From assembly GCF_030695525.1 (NCBI RefSeq), contig NZ_JAUYSS010000072.1, positions 78,376-142,375 on the forward strand: DNA of 64,000 nt, written 5' to 3'. Shown here one piece after another: positions 34,868 through 44,301 of this stretch; the first letter of the stretch is position 1, and every line of letters starts with the position of its first letter. A model generated the notes under the pieces. That model saw only the letters and a program-made list of their open reading frames with translations, ran no database searches and was not told the DNA's origin. This stretch comes from Daejeonella sp. Its GTDB lineage: Bacteria; Bacteroidota; Bacteroidia; Sphingobacteriales; Sphingobacteriaceae. The position numbers were made by a program, and so were the translations under genes.

Positions 34868-36343
34868 ATGTTCCACAAAAAATCCATAGAACAGTTACTG
34901 TTCGAATCCAACCAAACGGGTGCAGGCACATTAAAACGTTCACTAAGCAGTTTAAATCTCGTTGCGCTTGGAATTGGTGCAATCATTGGAGCGGGCCTAT
35001 TCTCATTAACCGGAATAGCTGCAGCAGAGAATGCAGGGCCGGCAGTAACCATTTCATTCGCTCTGGCAGCATTTGCCTGTGCGTTTGCGGGACTATGCTA
35101 TGCAGAGTTTGCATCCATGATACCGGTTGCAGGTAGTGCCTATACCTATTCGTATGCAACAATGGGTGAATTTATGGCCTGGATAATTGGATGGGACCTT
35201 GTTCTGGAATATGCCTTAGGTGCAGCTACTGTTGCTGTAAGCTGGTCGCGATACCTTCTTGAGTTATTGCATAAGTATAATATTAATTTACCACATGAGC
35301 TCATTGTATCCCCCTGGGAAACTATGAAACTTGGGGATGGAACAGTCATAGAAGGTGGAATAATCAATCTCCCGGCGATCTTCATCGTATGCGTATTATC
35401 ACTGGTTTTGATCAGGGGCACACAGGAGTCAGCAACTATGAATAATGCACTCGTTATTCTTAAAGTTGCAGTGGTATTAATGTTCATTACTTTAGGCTGG
35501 AGCCATATCAACCCTGAAAATTATGTTCCATATATTCCTGAGAATACCGGAAAATTTGAAAATTTCGGATGGACTGGTATCTCCACAGGAGCAGCCGTGG
35601 TATTTTTCGCATTTATCGGGTTTGATGCGGTTTCAACAGCGGCTCAGGAGGCAAAAAATCCACAAAAAGGAATGCCAATAGGTATTCTGGGTTCATTGGT
35701 TATATGTACTATACTTTATGTATTATTTGCACACGTTATGACAGGTCTTGTTAATTATAAAGACTTCGCGGGCGATGCAAAACCAGCTGCAACAGCATTT
35801 GCAATGACAGGATACACCTTCCTGCAGGACGCTTTAATTATTGCGATTCTGGCAGGTTATACCTCCGTAATATTAGTTATGCTGATGGGACAGTCCCGGG
35901 TATTCTATACCATGGCCAAAGATGGCCTACTGCCAAAATTCTTTGCTGTGGTTCATCCTAAATTTCGTACCCCATGGAAAACCAATTTATTCTTCCTGGT
36001 TTTTGTAAGTCTGTTTGCAGGATTCGTTCCGATTTCTGATCTGGGGCATATGGTAAGTATTGGTACATTATTCGCCTTTACACTCGTTTGTATTGGAATA
36101 ATGGTGCTTCGGAAATCATTGCCTAATGCAGTCAGACCATTCAGAACTCCCTTCGTACCATTCGTGCCAATAATGGGAATCATTACCTGTCTTTATCTGA
36201 TGTACACTTTACCAAGTGAAAGCTGGTTCCGTTTATTTATTTGGATGGCGATGGGTGTACTCCTATATTTTTTATATGGTAAAAAACACAGTAAGATTCG
36301 TGAGTTAAGGGATGGCAAAATTATTGAAAAAGACAGAGAATAA
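34868..36343 (+). CDS. CAT-type cationic amino acid permease (APC superfamily)
   Basis: A 491-residue membrane protein with about 12-14 helices. The N-terminus (KRSLSSLNLVALGIGAIIGAG, bases 34934-34996) and the following CYAEFASMIPVAGSAYTYSY are the signature of bacterial CAT-like transporters such as YfnA. The cytosolic loop AQEAKNPQKGMP after FIGFDAVST is also typical. The substrate is likely an amino acid, unspecified. It stands alone: a terminator precedes it (34673-34716) and another follows (36361-36402). Confidence 0.95.
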   Translation: MFHKKSIEQLLFESNQTGAGTLKRSLSSLNLVALGIGAIIGAGLFSLTGIAAAENAGPAVTISFALAAFACAFAGLCYAEFASMIPVAGSAYTYSYATMGEFMAWIIGWDLVLEYALGAATVAVSWSRYLLELLHKYNINLPHELIVSPWETMKLGDGTVIEGGIINLPAIFIVCVLSLVLIRGTQESATMNNALVILKVAVVLMFITLGWSHINPENYVPYIPENTGKFENFGWTGISTGAAVVFFAFIGFDAVSTAAQEAKNPQKGMPIGILGSLVICTILYVLFAHVMTGLVNYKDFAGDAKPAATAFAMTGYTFLQDALIIAILAGYTSVILVMLMGQSRVFYTMAKDGLLPKFFAVVHPKFRTPWKTNLFFLVFVSLFAGFVPISDLGHMVSIGTLFAFTLVCIGIMVLRKSLPNAVRPFRTPFVPFVPIMGIITCLYLMYTLPSESWFRLFIWMAMGVLLYFLYGKKHSKIRELRDGKIIEKDRE

Positions 36344-36360
36344 ACAAAGCATATTTTAAA

Positions 36361-36402
36361 GCAAATAGGTTTCCGACATAGTCTGAAACCTTTTTGCTTT
36401 TG
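36361..36402 (+). terminator. Terminator after the CAT-type permease
   Basis: Nested arms GCAAA/TTTGC and AGGTTTC/GAAACCT (36361-36397) are followed by a short T-rich tail, 17 bases past the stop codon. Confidence 0.75.
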
Positions 36403-36437
36403 GTCTGATTTTAAACTATCAGAACAGATTCGAAAAA

Positions 36438-37010
36438 ATGATGGAAAATTTCAACTACAAGCAGATCCTTTCGGTAACTATGATCTTATTTGCGATCATA
36501 GATATTCTCGGATCAATACCTGTTGTGATATCACTGAGAAATAAGGTTGGACATATTCAGTCTGAAAAGGCCTCTATTGTAGCTCTGATGATCATGATAC
36601 TTTTCCTTTTTATAGGAGATGAAATGCTCAAAATTATAGGGCTTGATGTTTCTTCATTTGCAATTGCAGGTTCTGTGGTTATTTTCATCATTGCAATGGA
36701 AATGATATTAGGGATCAATTTTTTCAAGGAGGAAGTACCTGAAAGTGCATCGATTGTTCCATTGGCTTTCCCACTAATAGCAGGATCAGGAACATTGACT
36801 ACCCTCCTATCCCTAAAATCCGAATATGAAACACAGAATATAATTGTTGGAATTATTCTGAATATTATCTTTGTTTACGTCGTTCTGAAGAACACGATTT
36901 ACCTTGAAAAACTGCTGGGAAAGACTGGTTTGAATATCATGCGTAAAGCCTTTGGGATTATTCTATTAGCCATAGCGATTAAACTTTTCAGAAACAATAC
37001 CGGCCTATAA
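36438..37010 (+). CDS. MarC-family membrane protein
   Basis: A 190-residue protein with six predicted helices. Family motifs are FAIIDILGSIPVVISL near residue 18 and PLAFPLIAGSGTLTTLLSL near 113. The MarC/UPF0056 family has no settled function; the early link with multiple antibiotic resistance was not upheld. The gene is flanked by the CAT permease terminator and the nested-hairpin element at 37031, so it is probably transcribed alone. Confidence 0.92.
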   Translation: MMENFNYKQILSVTMILFAIIDILGSIPVVISLRNKVGHIQSEKASIVALMIMILFLFIGDEMLKIIGLDVSSFAIAGSVVIFIIAMEMILGINFFKEEVPESASIVPLAFPLIAGSGTLTTLLSLKSEYETQNIIVGIILNIIFVYVVLKNTIYLEKLLGKTGLNIMRKAFGIILLAIAIKLFRNNTGL

Positions 37011-37030
37011 TTTGGTGATCTGCTGATTTG

Positions 37031-37139
37031 GCCTCACCCTATTTTCGTTTGTACTTCACCCAGAGTCTTTGCTTTCCCTCTCCAATTGAAGAGGGATGCT
37101 GGAACAGTACAAAAAGCAGTCCCGCACAAAGGGTGAGGC
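37031..37139. repeat. Nested inverted-repeat element, MITE/REP-like
   Basis: Three coaxial perfect arms are visible: GCCTCACCCT (37031-37040) with AGGGTGAGGC (37130-37139), TTTGTACT (37048-37055) with AGTACAAA (37106-37113), and TCCCTCT (37075-37081) with AGAGGGA (37090-37096). The element is 109 bp, has no coding potential, fills the space between marC and the rRNA methyltransferase gene, and abuts the latter's stop codon. It could be a miniature transposable element, a REP-type sequence or a structured RNA/terminator. Confidence 0.65.
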
Positions 37140-38312
37140 TTAAAGCTTGATCAGTCGCGCAACAAACATAGTGTCCGCTTTGTTTTCGTAACCTTTAATC
37201 AATTCATATCCTTCAAGCAGCATTCCATGACTTTCTTGAAGCCAGCTAACTATTTCCTCATTTTCCTCTCTGAAAACTGAACAAGTAATATAAATAAGGG
37301 GCTTCCCATGCTTCAGATATTTGATTACATTAGCAGATATTGTCTTTTGCAGATTCTGAAATCCCAGGATCTTATGCTCCTTAAACTGACTAATCATTTC
37401 AGGGGTTCTGCCCCAGGTTCCTGAGCCACTGCATGGCGCATCCAGGATGATTCCGTCAAATTCATAGTGATGAATTTCAGGATCCGCATTCTTAGTCAAA
37501 TCAATCAACTTCTTCTGATAGGTTCTCAAACCTGCAGCAATAAAACGCTCATCCAGATTATCCAAAATACTCTCACGGATATCAGAAACTAAAAGTTTAA
37601 TATCAGGTTGCTCTGAAAACAATAATAATGACTTACCCCCCGAGGCAGCACAGGCGTCCCACCAATGTTCATAACGATTGGGTTTAAAATACCGTATTGT
37701 TTGCTGCGAAGACAAATCCTGAACTTCATAAGGCTTAACAGGAAAGATATTATCAGGAAACAGGGCTTTTAAGTCGGTTCCATTTGGCATTGCCACTGTA
37801 TAAGTTTCAATCAAACTAAAGTTAATATTTCTCTCGTTAAGTGTCCTTAGCACCCAGGTTAGGGCCGGAGGGTGAACCCGGATAAAAAGGTCGGGTTGAA
37901 CAAAAAATGAACTCAGAAAGGTTCCTTCATCAATTCCATCAGACAAATGTCCTGAAAAAGGAAAAACTTCATTCATTACCAATCCTTCACTTAATGAAGC
38001 ATAACTTATTTTCTCATCAGATGCCAGGTAGATTTTCTCATTCAAATCCGCACGAAAATAATTAAGAAATGGGTTATCTACTGAGGTGCAAAGAAATTCA
38101 GCAAGAAATAAGCGTTGTTCAATCGGCTCATCGGCCAGGGCCCTGCCAAGTCTGAAATAATTATATAATAACCTTGAGGCTGAACGACGATCATTGGAGC
38201 CCATTTGTTTATTCCTTTTAAAGAACTCAGGAAGAAATTTAGCCAGAGGTTTATCAGCAGGGTACTTCTCCAAAACCCGCATAAAAGTCCTCAATTGCTG
38301 CTCTGCTCTCAT
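37140..38312 (-). CDS. RsmB/RsmF-type rRNA (cytosine-C5) methyltransferase
   Basis: A 390-residue SAM-dependent RNA m5C methyltransferase. It has a SAM-binding motif DACAASGGKSLLLFS (about residues 213-227). The two catalytic cysteine motifs are DAPCSGSGTWGRTPE (near 291) and YITCSVFREENEE (near 344). The N-terminal 150 residues resemble the RsmB-type helical RNA-binding region. The target is probably a 16S rRNA cytosine, but the exact site cannot be read from sequence. Its start overlaps the stop of the upstream lipoprotein gene by four bases. The hairpin element abuts its stop. Confidence 0.9.
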   Translation of the reverse strand: MRAEQQLRTFMRVLEKYPADKPLAKFLPEFFKRNKQMGSNDRRSASRLLYNYFRLGRALADEPIEQRLFLAEFLCTSVDNPFLNYFRADLNEKIYLASDEKISYASLSEGLVMNEVFPFSGHLSDGIDEGTFLSSFFVQPDLFIRVHPPALTWVLRTLNERNINFSLIETYTVAMPNGTDLKALFPDNIFPVKPYEVQDLSSQQTIRYFKPNRYEHWWDACAASGGKSLLLFSEQPDIKLLVSDIRESILDNLDERFIAAGLRTYQKKLIDLTKNADPEIHHYEFDGIILDAPCSGSGTWGRTPEMISQFKEHKILGFQNLQKTISANVIKYLKHGKPLIYITCSVFREENEEIVSWLQESHGMLLEGYELIKGYENKADTMFVARLIKL

Positions 38313-39556
38313 CTTACAGGCTGTAATTCAAAATTCTGATATCTTAAAATCATTAAAGCTGTATTTCGGTACCCATACTTGGGATCTTTCACAAAATGAA
38401 AATCATTATGAAGTCCGGTATAAATCTCCTTAATCAGAAAATCTGCATATTCCTTATCGTATTTTTCAAGTAATGAACCAAAATAATAAGCTGTATCGAA
38501 GCCTTTAAATGAAAATTCTGAAGGTTCAAGTCCATATTCATCCCGATATCTGGCAATAAAATTCTTTACATTCTGAGCCTTATAATTCACAAAATAGGAA
38601 GCACTTATTCTGGTATTCAATGCTTGCATCTTCTCGGGATTTAGATACCTTGACTTGATCCAGTTAGGATGTCCAAAAACCTCAATAGGATATTTTTGAC
38701 TCTTTAATCTGTAAAGTTTATCAATTGCAGGCAGTAAAAATGACCTGTCAGATGAAGTAATAATAACCAGGTTGATTTTTGTGGGGCTCAGGTAATCTTC
38801 AATACCAAGGGTGTTTGGCCGTTCTATAATGGGAAACTTAGATCCTGATAATTCATTTAGATAGCTCTTTATATAATTTGAAAAGCGTGAATCCTCCGTT
38901 TTTTGGGTATTGATCAAAATAAGTTGAACCTGCTCAGGTTTGTATTGACTGCTGATAAATCCAGCTATTTTCATTCCATGCTGATCGATTGAATTGTTGA
39001 TACTAACAAGTTCAGAATCATTGAATTCTGAAGGCATCGATGCCGCCAATGGCGAAACCTGCAGGGTTTTACCTAAATCAGAAAATTCTGAAAATGTTTT
39101 AATATCATCCGGAAATACCGGGCCAATAATTAAATCCTGGCTGATTATTGAACCAGACATCGCAAGGTTAACTATTCTTGTCTCCTGATTCTGGGAATCA
39201 AATACCTGTAAATTAAAATTATGTCCTCCGGTACTAAGCGAATCCAGTCCGAGCTTAAAACCCTGGTAAAAATCTATAGCCAAATCAGCTTTACTGAGAT
39301 CACTTTTCCGGGATGTCTTAAGATTCAGTGTATTCAGCTGAAAAGGCAGCAGAAGTACTATGGAATGATCAATATTTTTTTTGACAGGCTCTTCAAGCTT
39401 GGGCACAACAATTTCTACTGGTGCAGGTTTCTCAGCCGGTTTGGTAGGTATAACTTTTTTTGAGCATGCTGAAAGAAAAATCAGAATGCAAAACACTATC
39501 AGGTACTTATTCCCACTCAATCGTTGCAGGTGGTTTGGAACTAATATCATACACAA
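38309..39556 (-). CDS. Lipoprotein with type 1 periplasmic-binding-protein fold
   Basis: About 415 residues. A lipoprotein signal ends at LSAC (Cys 31 from the ATG at 39556). A Pro/Lys/Glu-rich linker follows, then a domain resembling the leucine/branched-chain amino acid receptor fold ([41 protein letters not shown]). Related Bacteroidota proteins often also carry LysM domains, absent here. There are no permease or ATPase genes, so it is not an ordinary ABC receptor and may bind cell-wall material. The start is uncertain: the ATG gives a 50-bp overlap with guaA, while a TTG at 39520 would give a tidier signal peptide and a 14-bp overlap. Confidence 0.8.
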   Translation of the reverse strand: MCMILVPNHLQRLSGNKYLIVFCILIFLSACSKKVIPTKPAEKPAPVEIVVPKLEEPVKKNIDHSIVLLLPFQLNTLNLKTSRKSDLSKADLAIDFYQGFKLGLDSLSTGGHNFNLQVFDSQNQETRIVNLAMSGSIISQDLIIGPVFPDDIKTFSEFSDLGKTLQVSPLAASMPSEFNDSELVSINNSIDQHGMKIAGFISSQYKPEQVQLILINTQKTEDSRFSNYIKSYLNELSGSKFPIIERPNTLGIEDYLSPTKINLVIITSSDRSFLLPAIDKLYRLKSQKYPIEVFGHPNWIKSRYLNPEKMQALNTRISASYFVNYKAQNVKNFIARYRDEYGLEPSEFSFKGFDTAYYFGSLLEKYDKEYADFLIKEIYTGLHNDFHFVKDPKYGYRNTALMILRYQNFELQPVR

Positions 39557-41036
39557 CTCTGTTAATTCCTTTTACATTATTAATTATTTCATTCGAAATT
39601 TTAGCCAGCAGATCATAAGGCAAATGACTCCAATCGGCAGTCATACCATCCACAGAACTTACTGCTCTCAAACAGATTACATGTTCGTAAGTACGCTCAT
39701 CACCCATTACACCGACCGACTGTACCGGCAAAAAGATTGCACCAGCCTGCCAAACTTTATCATACCAACCCGATGATTTCAGATTACTGATATAAATTGC
39801 ATCAGCCTCCTGAAGAATTTCGACTTTCTCGGGCGTTATATCATCCAGAATTCGAATTGCAAGGCCCGGACCAGGGAAAGGGTGTCTGCCTAAAAGGGCG
39901 GCGTCCATTCCTAAGGTTTTACCAACTCTCCTGACCTCATCTTTAAATAGAGTATTTAAGGGTTCAACAACCTTGAGCTTCATAAAATCAGGCAAACCGC
40001 CTACATTATGATGGGATTTAATGGTTGCAGAGGGTCCCTTTACAGATACTGATTCAATAACATCGGGATAAATTGTTCCCTGCCCAAGCCATTTAACATC
40101 TTGCACTTCATGCGCTGCATCATCAAAAACCTCAATAAAAACACGACCTATAGCCTTTCTTTTAGCTTCAGGATCTTTTATACCTGCAAGCTGACTTAAG
40201 AAACGATCCCCAGCTCTCACTCCGCGCACATTCAAACCCATATGCTGATATGAATCAAGTACCTGATCAAATTCATCCTTTCGTAATAAACCGTTATCTA
40301 CAAAAATACAGTGAAGGTTTTTCCCAATTGCCTGATGAAGTAGAACAGCTGCAACAGAGGAATCTACCCCTCCCGACAAGCCCAGGATCACCTTATCATT
40401 CCCTATTTTTTCTTTAAGCGAGGCGATGGTTGTTTCAATAAATGCATCGGGAGTCCAGTCCTGACTACAGCCGCAAATATCCACCAGAAAATTTTCAAGA
40501 AGTTGCTTTCCATCAGTACTATGGGTTACTTCAGGGTGGAATTGAATACCATAAACATTTGTATTCTTGATATGATAAGCCGCAACCTTAACAGAATCTG
40601 TACTGGCTATAATCTCAAAATTATCAGGAATCGAAGCAATAGTATCAGCATGAGACATCCAGGTTTGAGATCCCTTGCTTATATTTTTAAACAGGGGATG
40701 TTTATGATCGATATAATCCAGACAAGCTCTACCATATTCACGTGTCGATGAGGCCTTCACCTCCCCACCAGAGGTATGGGCTATGTATTGTGCGCCATAG
40801 CATACTCCCAGTATAGGGAATTGGGTCTGTAAATCCTGATAATTGATCTGTGGCGCATCAGCCTGCCGTACTGAATATGGACTCCCGGAAAGAATAAGAC
40901 CCTTCACTGAGGAGTCAAAATCCGGAAGATGATTGAATGGGTGTATCTCGCAGTATACGTTTAGCTCTCTGACTCTCCGGGCAATAAGCTGTGTGTATTG
41001 CGACCCGAAGTCAAGAATGATGATTTTTTCTTGCAT
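39507..41036 (-). CDS. guaA: GMP synthase (glutamine-hydrolysing)
   Basis: Aminates XMP to GMP using glutamine and ATP. The 509-residue protein has a class I glutaminase domain with catalytic Cys in [11 protein letters not shown] and the His-Glu pair in FHPEVTHS. The ATP pyrophosphatase P-loop is [14 protein letters not shown] (near 220), and the C-terminal dimerisation domain ends [10 protein letters not shown] chose the ATG at 41036: the upstream TTG at 41042 would lie inside the -7 box TATCTTTG. It heads a transcript continuing into the lipoprotein and rRNA methyltransferase genes, each overlapping the last. Confidence 0.98.
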   Translation of the reverse strand: MQEKIIILDFGSQYTQLIARRVRELNVYCEIHPFNHLPDFDSSVKGLILSGSPYSVRQADAPQINYQDLQTQFPILGVCYGAQYIAHTSGGEVKASSTREYGRACLDYIDHKHPLFKNISKGSQTWMSHADTIASIPDNFEIIASTDSVKVAAYHIKNTNVYGIQFHPEVTHSTDGKQLLENFLVDICGCSQDWTPDAFIETTIASLKEKIGNDKVILGLSGGVDSSVAAVLLHQAIGKNLHCIFVDNGLLRKDEFDQVLDSYQHMGLNVRGVRAGDRFLSQLAGIKDPEAKRKAIGRVFIEVFDDAAHEVQDVKWLGQGTIYPDVIESVSVKGPSATIKSHHNVGGLPDFMKLKVVEPLNTLFKDEVRRVGKTLGMDAALLGRHPFPGPGLAIRILDDITPEKVEILQEADAIYISNLKSSGWYDKVWQAGAIFLPVQSVGVMGDERTYEHVICLRAVSSVDGMTADWSHLPYDLLAKISNEIINNVKGINRVVYDISSKPPATIEWE

Positions 41037-41039
41037 GGG

Positions 41040-41070
41040 CAAAGATAACTTTTTTGTACAGAGGCAGAAA
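41040..41070 (-). promoter_or_regulatory. Promoter of guaA, abutting the start codon
   Basis: On the minus strand TTTC, 19 bases, TATCTTTG (41047-41040), then three bases and the ATG. Both boxes match the phylum's pattern and predict a leaderless guaA mRNA. Confidence 0.65.
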
Positions 41071-41130
41071 GTATTCTACAAGCTTTTGGTGCATTTATGA
41101 CCAATGTAATTAAATTGATAATTTAGAGGC

Positions 41131-41607
41131 ATGAAAAGTCAATCTTCCGCTAATGTTTACTTCACTGCTCATTTAGAGGATGTTGAGGGGCCCATGGTGC
41201 ATCATGTTCTTATTATTCCTGATGAGATAGCAGAAAAGTTTATCAGCGGCAAAGGTTCTGTTCGCATTTTGTGCAGGATAGAAGATACAACTGAGTTTCC
41301 CTGTGCACTGCTTCCCCGGCATGGCAGGTATGTGATTATTGCAAGTTTGAAACTGATAAAAGAGAATAATCTTTCAGTCGGTACAGCGTTCAATATATCT
41401 ATCCGACCTGATCCCGGCAATGGACTTGATCTTCCTGAAGAATTCATTGAAGTTCTGGCTCAGGACGAATTTGCTTATAAGGCATTTATAGCCCTTAAAG
41501 ATGGAGAAAAGAGAGGCTATTTATATTACATCAGACAGGCGAAATCAATCGAAACACGTATTAAAAGGAGTTTTGAGATTGCTGAGAAGTTGAAGGAAAG
41601 GTTTTAA
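41131..41607 (+). CDS. DUF1905 / YdeI-OmdA family protein
   Basis: A 158-residue protein in two parts: a DUF1905 beta-barrel-like domain (residues about 8-92, FTAHLEDVEGPMVHHVLIIP) and a C-terminal OmdA (bacteriocin-protection) helical segment (DLPEEFIEVLAQDEFAYKAF, then GYLYYIRQAKSIETRIKRS). The family is cytoplasmic and poorly understood; members have been linked to antimicrobial peptide tolerance, which I would not assume here. It is divergent from guaA, 94 bp apart. Confidence 0.85.
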   Translation: MKSQSSANVYFTAHLEDVEGPMVHHVLIIPDEIAEKFISGKGSVRILCRIEDTTEFPCALLPRHGRYVIIASLKLIKENNLSVGTAFNISIRPDPGNGLDLPEEFIEVLAQDEFAYKAFIALKDGEKRGYLYYIRQAKSIETRIKRSFEIAEKLKERF

Positions 41608-41642
41608 AACTGAAAGGATAAAGCTGAAAGCTAAAAGTTGAA
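41608..41642. repeat. Degenerate heptamer-phased array after the DUF1905 gene
   Basis: Five consecutive 7-base units: AACTGAA, AGGATAA, AGCTGAA, AGCTAAA, AGTTGAA. The reverse complement shares AACTTTTAGCTT and ATCCTTTCAG with 18903-18925, in the same order but with 8 extra bases between them. The rest of the 145-bp gap (41643-41752) shows no clear signal. Confidence 0.6.
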
Positions 41643-41752
41643 GTTTCTATCGAATCGATTAAAAACTATCGGGTACTGCCAGCTAAATTAAAAATCGGCG
41701 ACTATTAAAGAATATGTAAAATGATTGGACAGATTTTTGCTAGTATTGATTC

Positions 41753-42376
41753 ATGAAGTCAATGATATTAAACGCATTAATACTTTTATTGCTATCCTCA
41801 TGTGATATTCCATCAGGGAATCATTACACTCCACCGCCTGAAATAAGGGTAGTACCGAGCAGTGATATTACTCAAAATAAAACAGTAGAAATTATTGAAT
41901 CTAATACCGACACCATCGTTTCTGAGACTATTAATACCAACAGAACCCGGGCAGATGAATTGGTTGGATTTGCAGAAACATTGCAAGGTATTCCATATAA
42001 ATATGGATCAACCGATCCCCGAATAGGTTTTGATTGTTCAGGCTTTATCAGCTATGTTTTCAATCATTTTGGCATATCAGTTCCAAGATCGTCCATTGGT
42101 TTTACTCATATTGAAAAAGAAATAAAGCTAAGAGAAGCTAAGCGTGGAGATATTATTTTGTTTACGGGTACCGATAGCACTAAACGCACAGTTGGCCATA
42201 TGGGAATAATAACCTCTGATAAAGGGCAGAGCCATGAATTTATTCATTCTACTTCCGGAAAGGCATTCAGCGTTACAAAAACACCATTAAACAAGTATTA
42301 TCAGGGTCGTTTTGTAAAAGTAATCCGGATTTTCAAAGACAATGAGATATTAGTAAAGAATTCAGGTTCTAAATAA
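41753..42376 (+). CDS. NlpC/P60 (C40) cell-wall peptidase lipoprotein
   Basis: A 207-residue lipoprotein (lipobox LSSC, Cys 17) with a short linker and an NlpC/P60 domain from about residue 72. The catalytic Cys is in FDCSGFISYVFNHFG, the His in VGHMGIITSD, and the third polar residue is the His in HEFIHSTSG. Such enzymes cleave peptidoglycan stem peptides (D-Glu-meso-DAP bonds). It is predicted to be anchored in the outer membrane facing the periplasm. Its 3' end overlaps the end of the convergent ubiD-type gene by 8 bp. Confidence 0.93.
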   Translation: MKSMILNALILLLLSSCDIPSGNHYTPPPEIRVVPSSDITQNKTVEIIESNTDTIVSETINTNRTRADELVGFAETLQGIPYKYGSTDPRIGFDCSGFISYVFNHFGISVPRSSIGFTHIEKEIKLREAKRGDIILFTGTDSTKRTVGHMGIITSDKGQSHEFIHSTSGKAFSVTKTPLNKYYQGRFVKVIRIFKDNEILVKNSGSK

Positions 42377-44207
42377 TCCCATAAAGTGAACCGCCCCTTT
42401 CTCCCAGCCTGTCTACTCTTTCTTCCACCTTTTTGTCCTTAATAAGTTCAGGGGCATGATGTTTCTTTAGTCTGGCATCAATGATCAAGGGTCCTTTACA
42501 TCCCCAGTGCTTATGCTCAGTGAAGGAATCAATCCCATAAATATCATGTGAAGGATTACTGCGGGTAAAACTAACCCAAACAAAATTATTGATATTTTCT
42601 GCTACAAATCCGGCATCATCACATAAGATAAATAAAGGCAAACTGTCAAGGTTTTCTGAAACCAGCACTGAATTCAAAATCTCGATTTCACGTTCGGTCT
42701 GCTGATGGCTCACAAAGGCAGGAGACTCTACAGCCAACACTCCCGGCATTACCATCTTATAATTGGAGAACGGATCCGGAAGGGAAAAAGACTGAGGCAA
42801 TTCCGTCCAAAGATTGCGTTTCTTGTCCCCAGCCGCTGCAATGGCAACTTTTGAGCCGGAGTTTATATCAGTTCCACTGTAGTCAAGGGTATCAATTGTA
42901 GTCCTGGTATAAAAATGCAAGTCACGGCTGAGGTCAATCCTCTCCAGGATATGCTTAAAAAACCCCTGAATATTGCTGGTCCTGAGGGTAGGATCATCCT
43001 CTTTACTACAAATAAACAAGTATTTCGCGAGGCTTAGCTGGCTTTTGCCCAATATATGATTCGCAATAGTCAGTATCTCCTGAGGTTTTTTTTCTTTCAG
43101 ATAAGGAGTATAACGCTCACTGCCTATCGCAAAAAGTAATGGATGAACCCCTGCTGCATCAACTGCATTTACTTCATGCAAACCTGGAATTTCCTTTGGA
43201 ATAGCTGAACCGGTAATTTCATGAATCAGTGCCCCAAAGCTAGTGTCCTCTTGCGGAGGTCTGCCAACCACAGTAAATGACCAGATTGCATTTTTACGAT
43301 GATAGACATTCCTAACTTTCATCAGAGGAAAAAGATGCTTCAGGCTATAATAACCCAGATGATCCCCAAAAGGACCTTCAGGTTTATTTTGACCTGGCTC
43401 TACCGTACCTGTAATTACAAAATCTGCATCAGAGGAGATACAAAATCCCTCGTTATCGTAAAAATATCTGAATCGTCTGTTCCCAAGTGCCCCGGCGAAG
43501 GTCATTTCCGATAAACCCTCGGGTAAAGGCATTACGGCTGCAAGAGGATGGGCAGGAGGCCCACCTATGAAAATACTCACCTTCAGGGCTTCAGCTTTTG
43601 CATTTACCTTTGTTTGATGTACTCCTATACCACGGTGTAGTTGATAATGCAGGCCAATCTCCTGATCTTTAATGTAGTCATTTCCCCCTAATTGAATCCG
43701 GTACATCCCAAGGTTTGCATTCATAATACCCGGCTTATCAATATCCTCAGTATATACCTGGGGCATGGTTACAAATGGTCCCCCATCCATCGGCCAGTTC
43801 ACTATCTGTGGTAAGGCCGAAATTGTTGTTTTACCAAATTTAACCGGAGAAAATAATTCTTTATTCCAGGGCAAAGCTGAAAATGCGGTAAGGCCAGATC
43901 CGGCATATTTTAAGGGGTTTTTTACAGCCTTTAATGGATCCGATTTTAGATCTACAAGCGTTTTAATCGCGTCAAGTGTATCCCGGAACATAAATTTTGA
44001 CCTCTCCAGCGTACCGAATAAATTGGATACCGCCGGAAATTTAGTCCCTTTAATATTCTCGAAAAATATTGCTGGCCCTTGATTTTCAAACACCCGTAAA
44101 TGAATAGCAGCAGCCTCCAGAAAAGGATCAACTTCCTCCTTTATTCTGATTAGATGACCATGTTTCTCAAGGTCAGTTACACATTCTGCAAGACTTTTAT
44201 AACCCAT
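42369..44207 (-). CDS. UbiD-family prenylated-FMN decarboxylase
   Basis: A 612-residue UbiD-like enzyme. Family segments include FENIKGTKFPAVSNLFGTLER (about residues 48-68), RIQLGGNDYIKDQEIGLHYQLHRGIGVHQ, FIGGPPAHPLAAVMPLPEG and GPFGDHLGYYS. The Glu/Arg residues of the prFMN active site fall in these segments. It is about 100 residues longer than E. coli UbiD, as in the Bacteroidota group often annotated as menaquinone-pathway decarboxylases. Because this phylum uses menaquinone rather than ubiquinone, a quinone role is possible but unproven. No UbiX partner is in the window. Confidence 0.88.
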   Translation of the reverse strand: MGYKSLAECVTDLEKHGHLIRIKEEVDPFLEAAAIHLRVFENQGPAIFFENIKGTKFPAVSNLFGTLERSKFMFRDTLDAIKTLVDLKSDPLKAVKNPLKYAGSGLTAFSALPWNKELFSPVKFGKTTISALPQIVNWPMDGGPFVTMPQVYTEDIDKPGIMNANLGMYRIQLGGNDYIKDQEIGLHYQLHRGIGVHQTKVNAKAEALKVSIFIGGPPAHPLAAVMPLPEGLSEMTFAGALGNRRFRYFYDNEGFCISSDADFVITGTVEPGQNKPEGPFGDHLGYYSLKHLFPLMKVRNVYHRKNAIWSFTVVGRPPQEDTSFGALIHEITGSAIPKEIPGLHEVNAVDAAGVHPLLFAIGSERYTPYLKEKKPQEILTIANHILGKSQLSLAKYLFICSKEDDPTLRTSNIQGFFKHILERIDLSRDLHFYTRTTIDTLDYSGTDINSGSKVAIAAAGDKKRNLWTELPQSFSLPDPFSNYKMVMPGVLAVESPAFVSHQQTEREIEILNSVLVSENLDSLPLFILCDDAGFVAENINNFVWVSFTRSNPSHDIYGIDSFTEHKHWGCKGPLIIDARLKKHHAPELIKDKKVEERVDRLGERGGSLYGII

Positions 44208-44226
44208 GGATAGAAATCATTGAAAT

Positions 44227-44255
44227 AAGGCTGCAATTTAAGAAATTGCAGCCTT
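44227..44255 (-). terminator. Hairpin after the dCMP deaminase gene
   Basis: A 13-bp perfect stem (AAGGCTGCAATTT / AAATTGCAGCCTT) with a 3-base loop lies 46 bases past the deaminase stop, with a modest T-rich tail (TTATTTC) on the minus strand. It separates the deaminase and ubiD-type transcripts. Confidence 0.7.
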
Positions 44256-44301
44256 TGAAGAGATGTGATGTCCCGCTTATTGTTAAAGAAATGCAATCTT
44301 C

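Noticed and set aside
39381..39776. 131-residue plus-strand frame over guaA and the lipoprotein gene
   Set aside because: Overlaps two real genes and shows no protein-like pattern.
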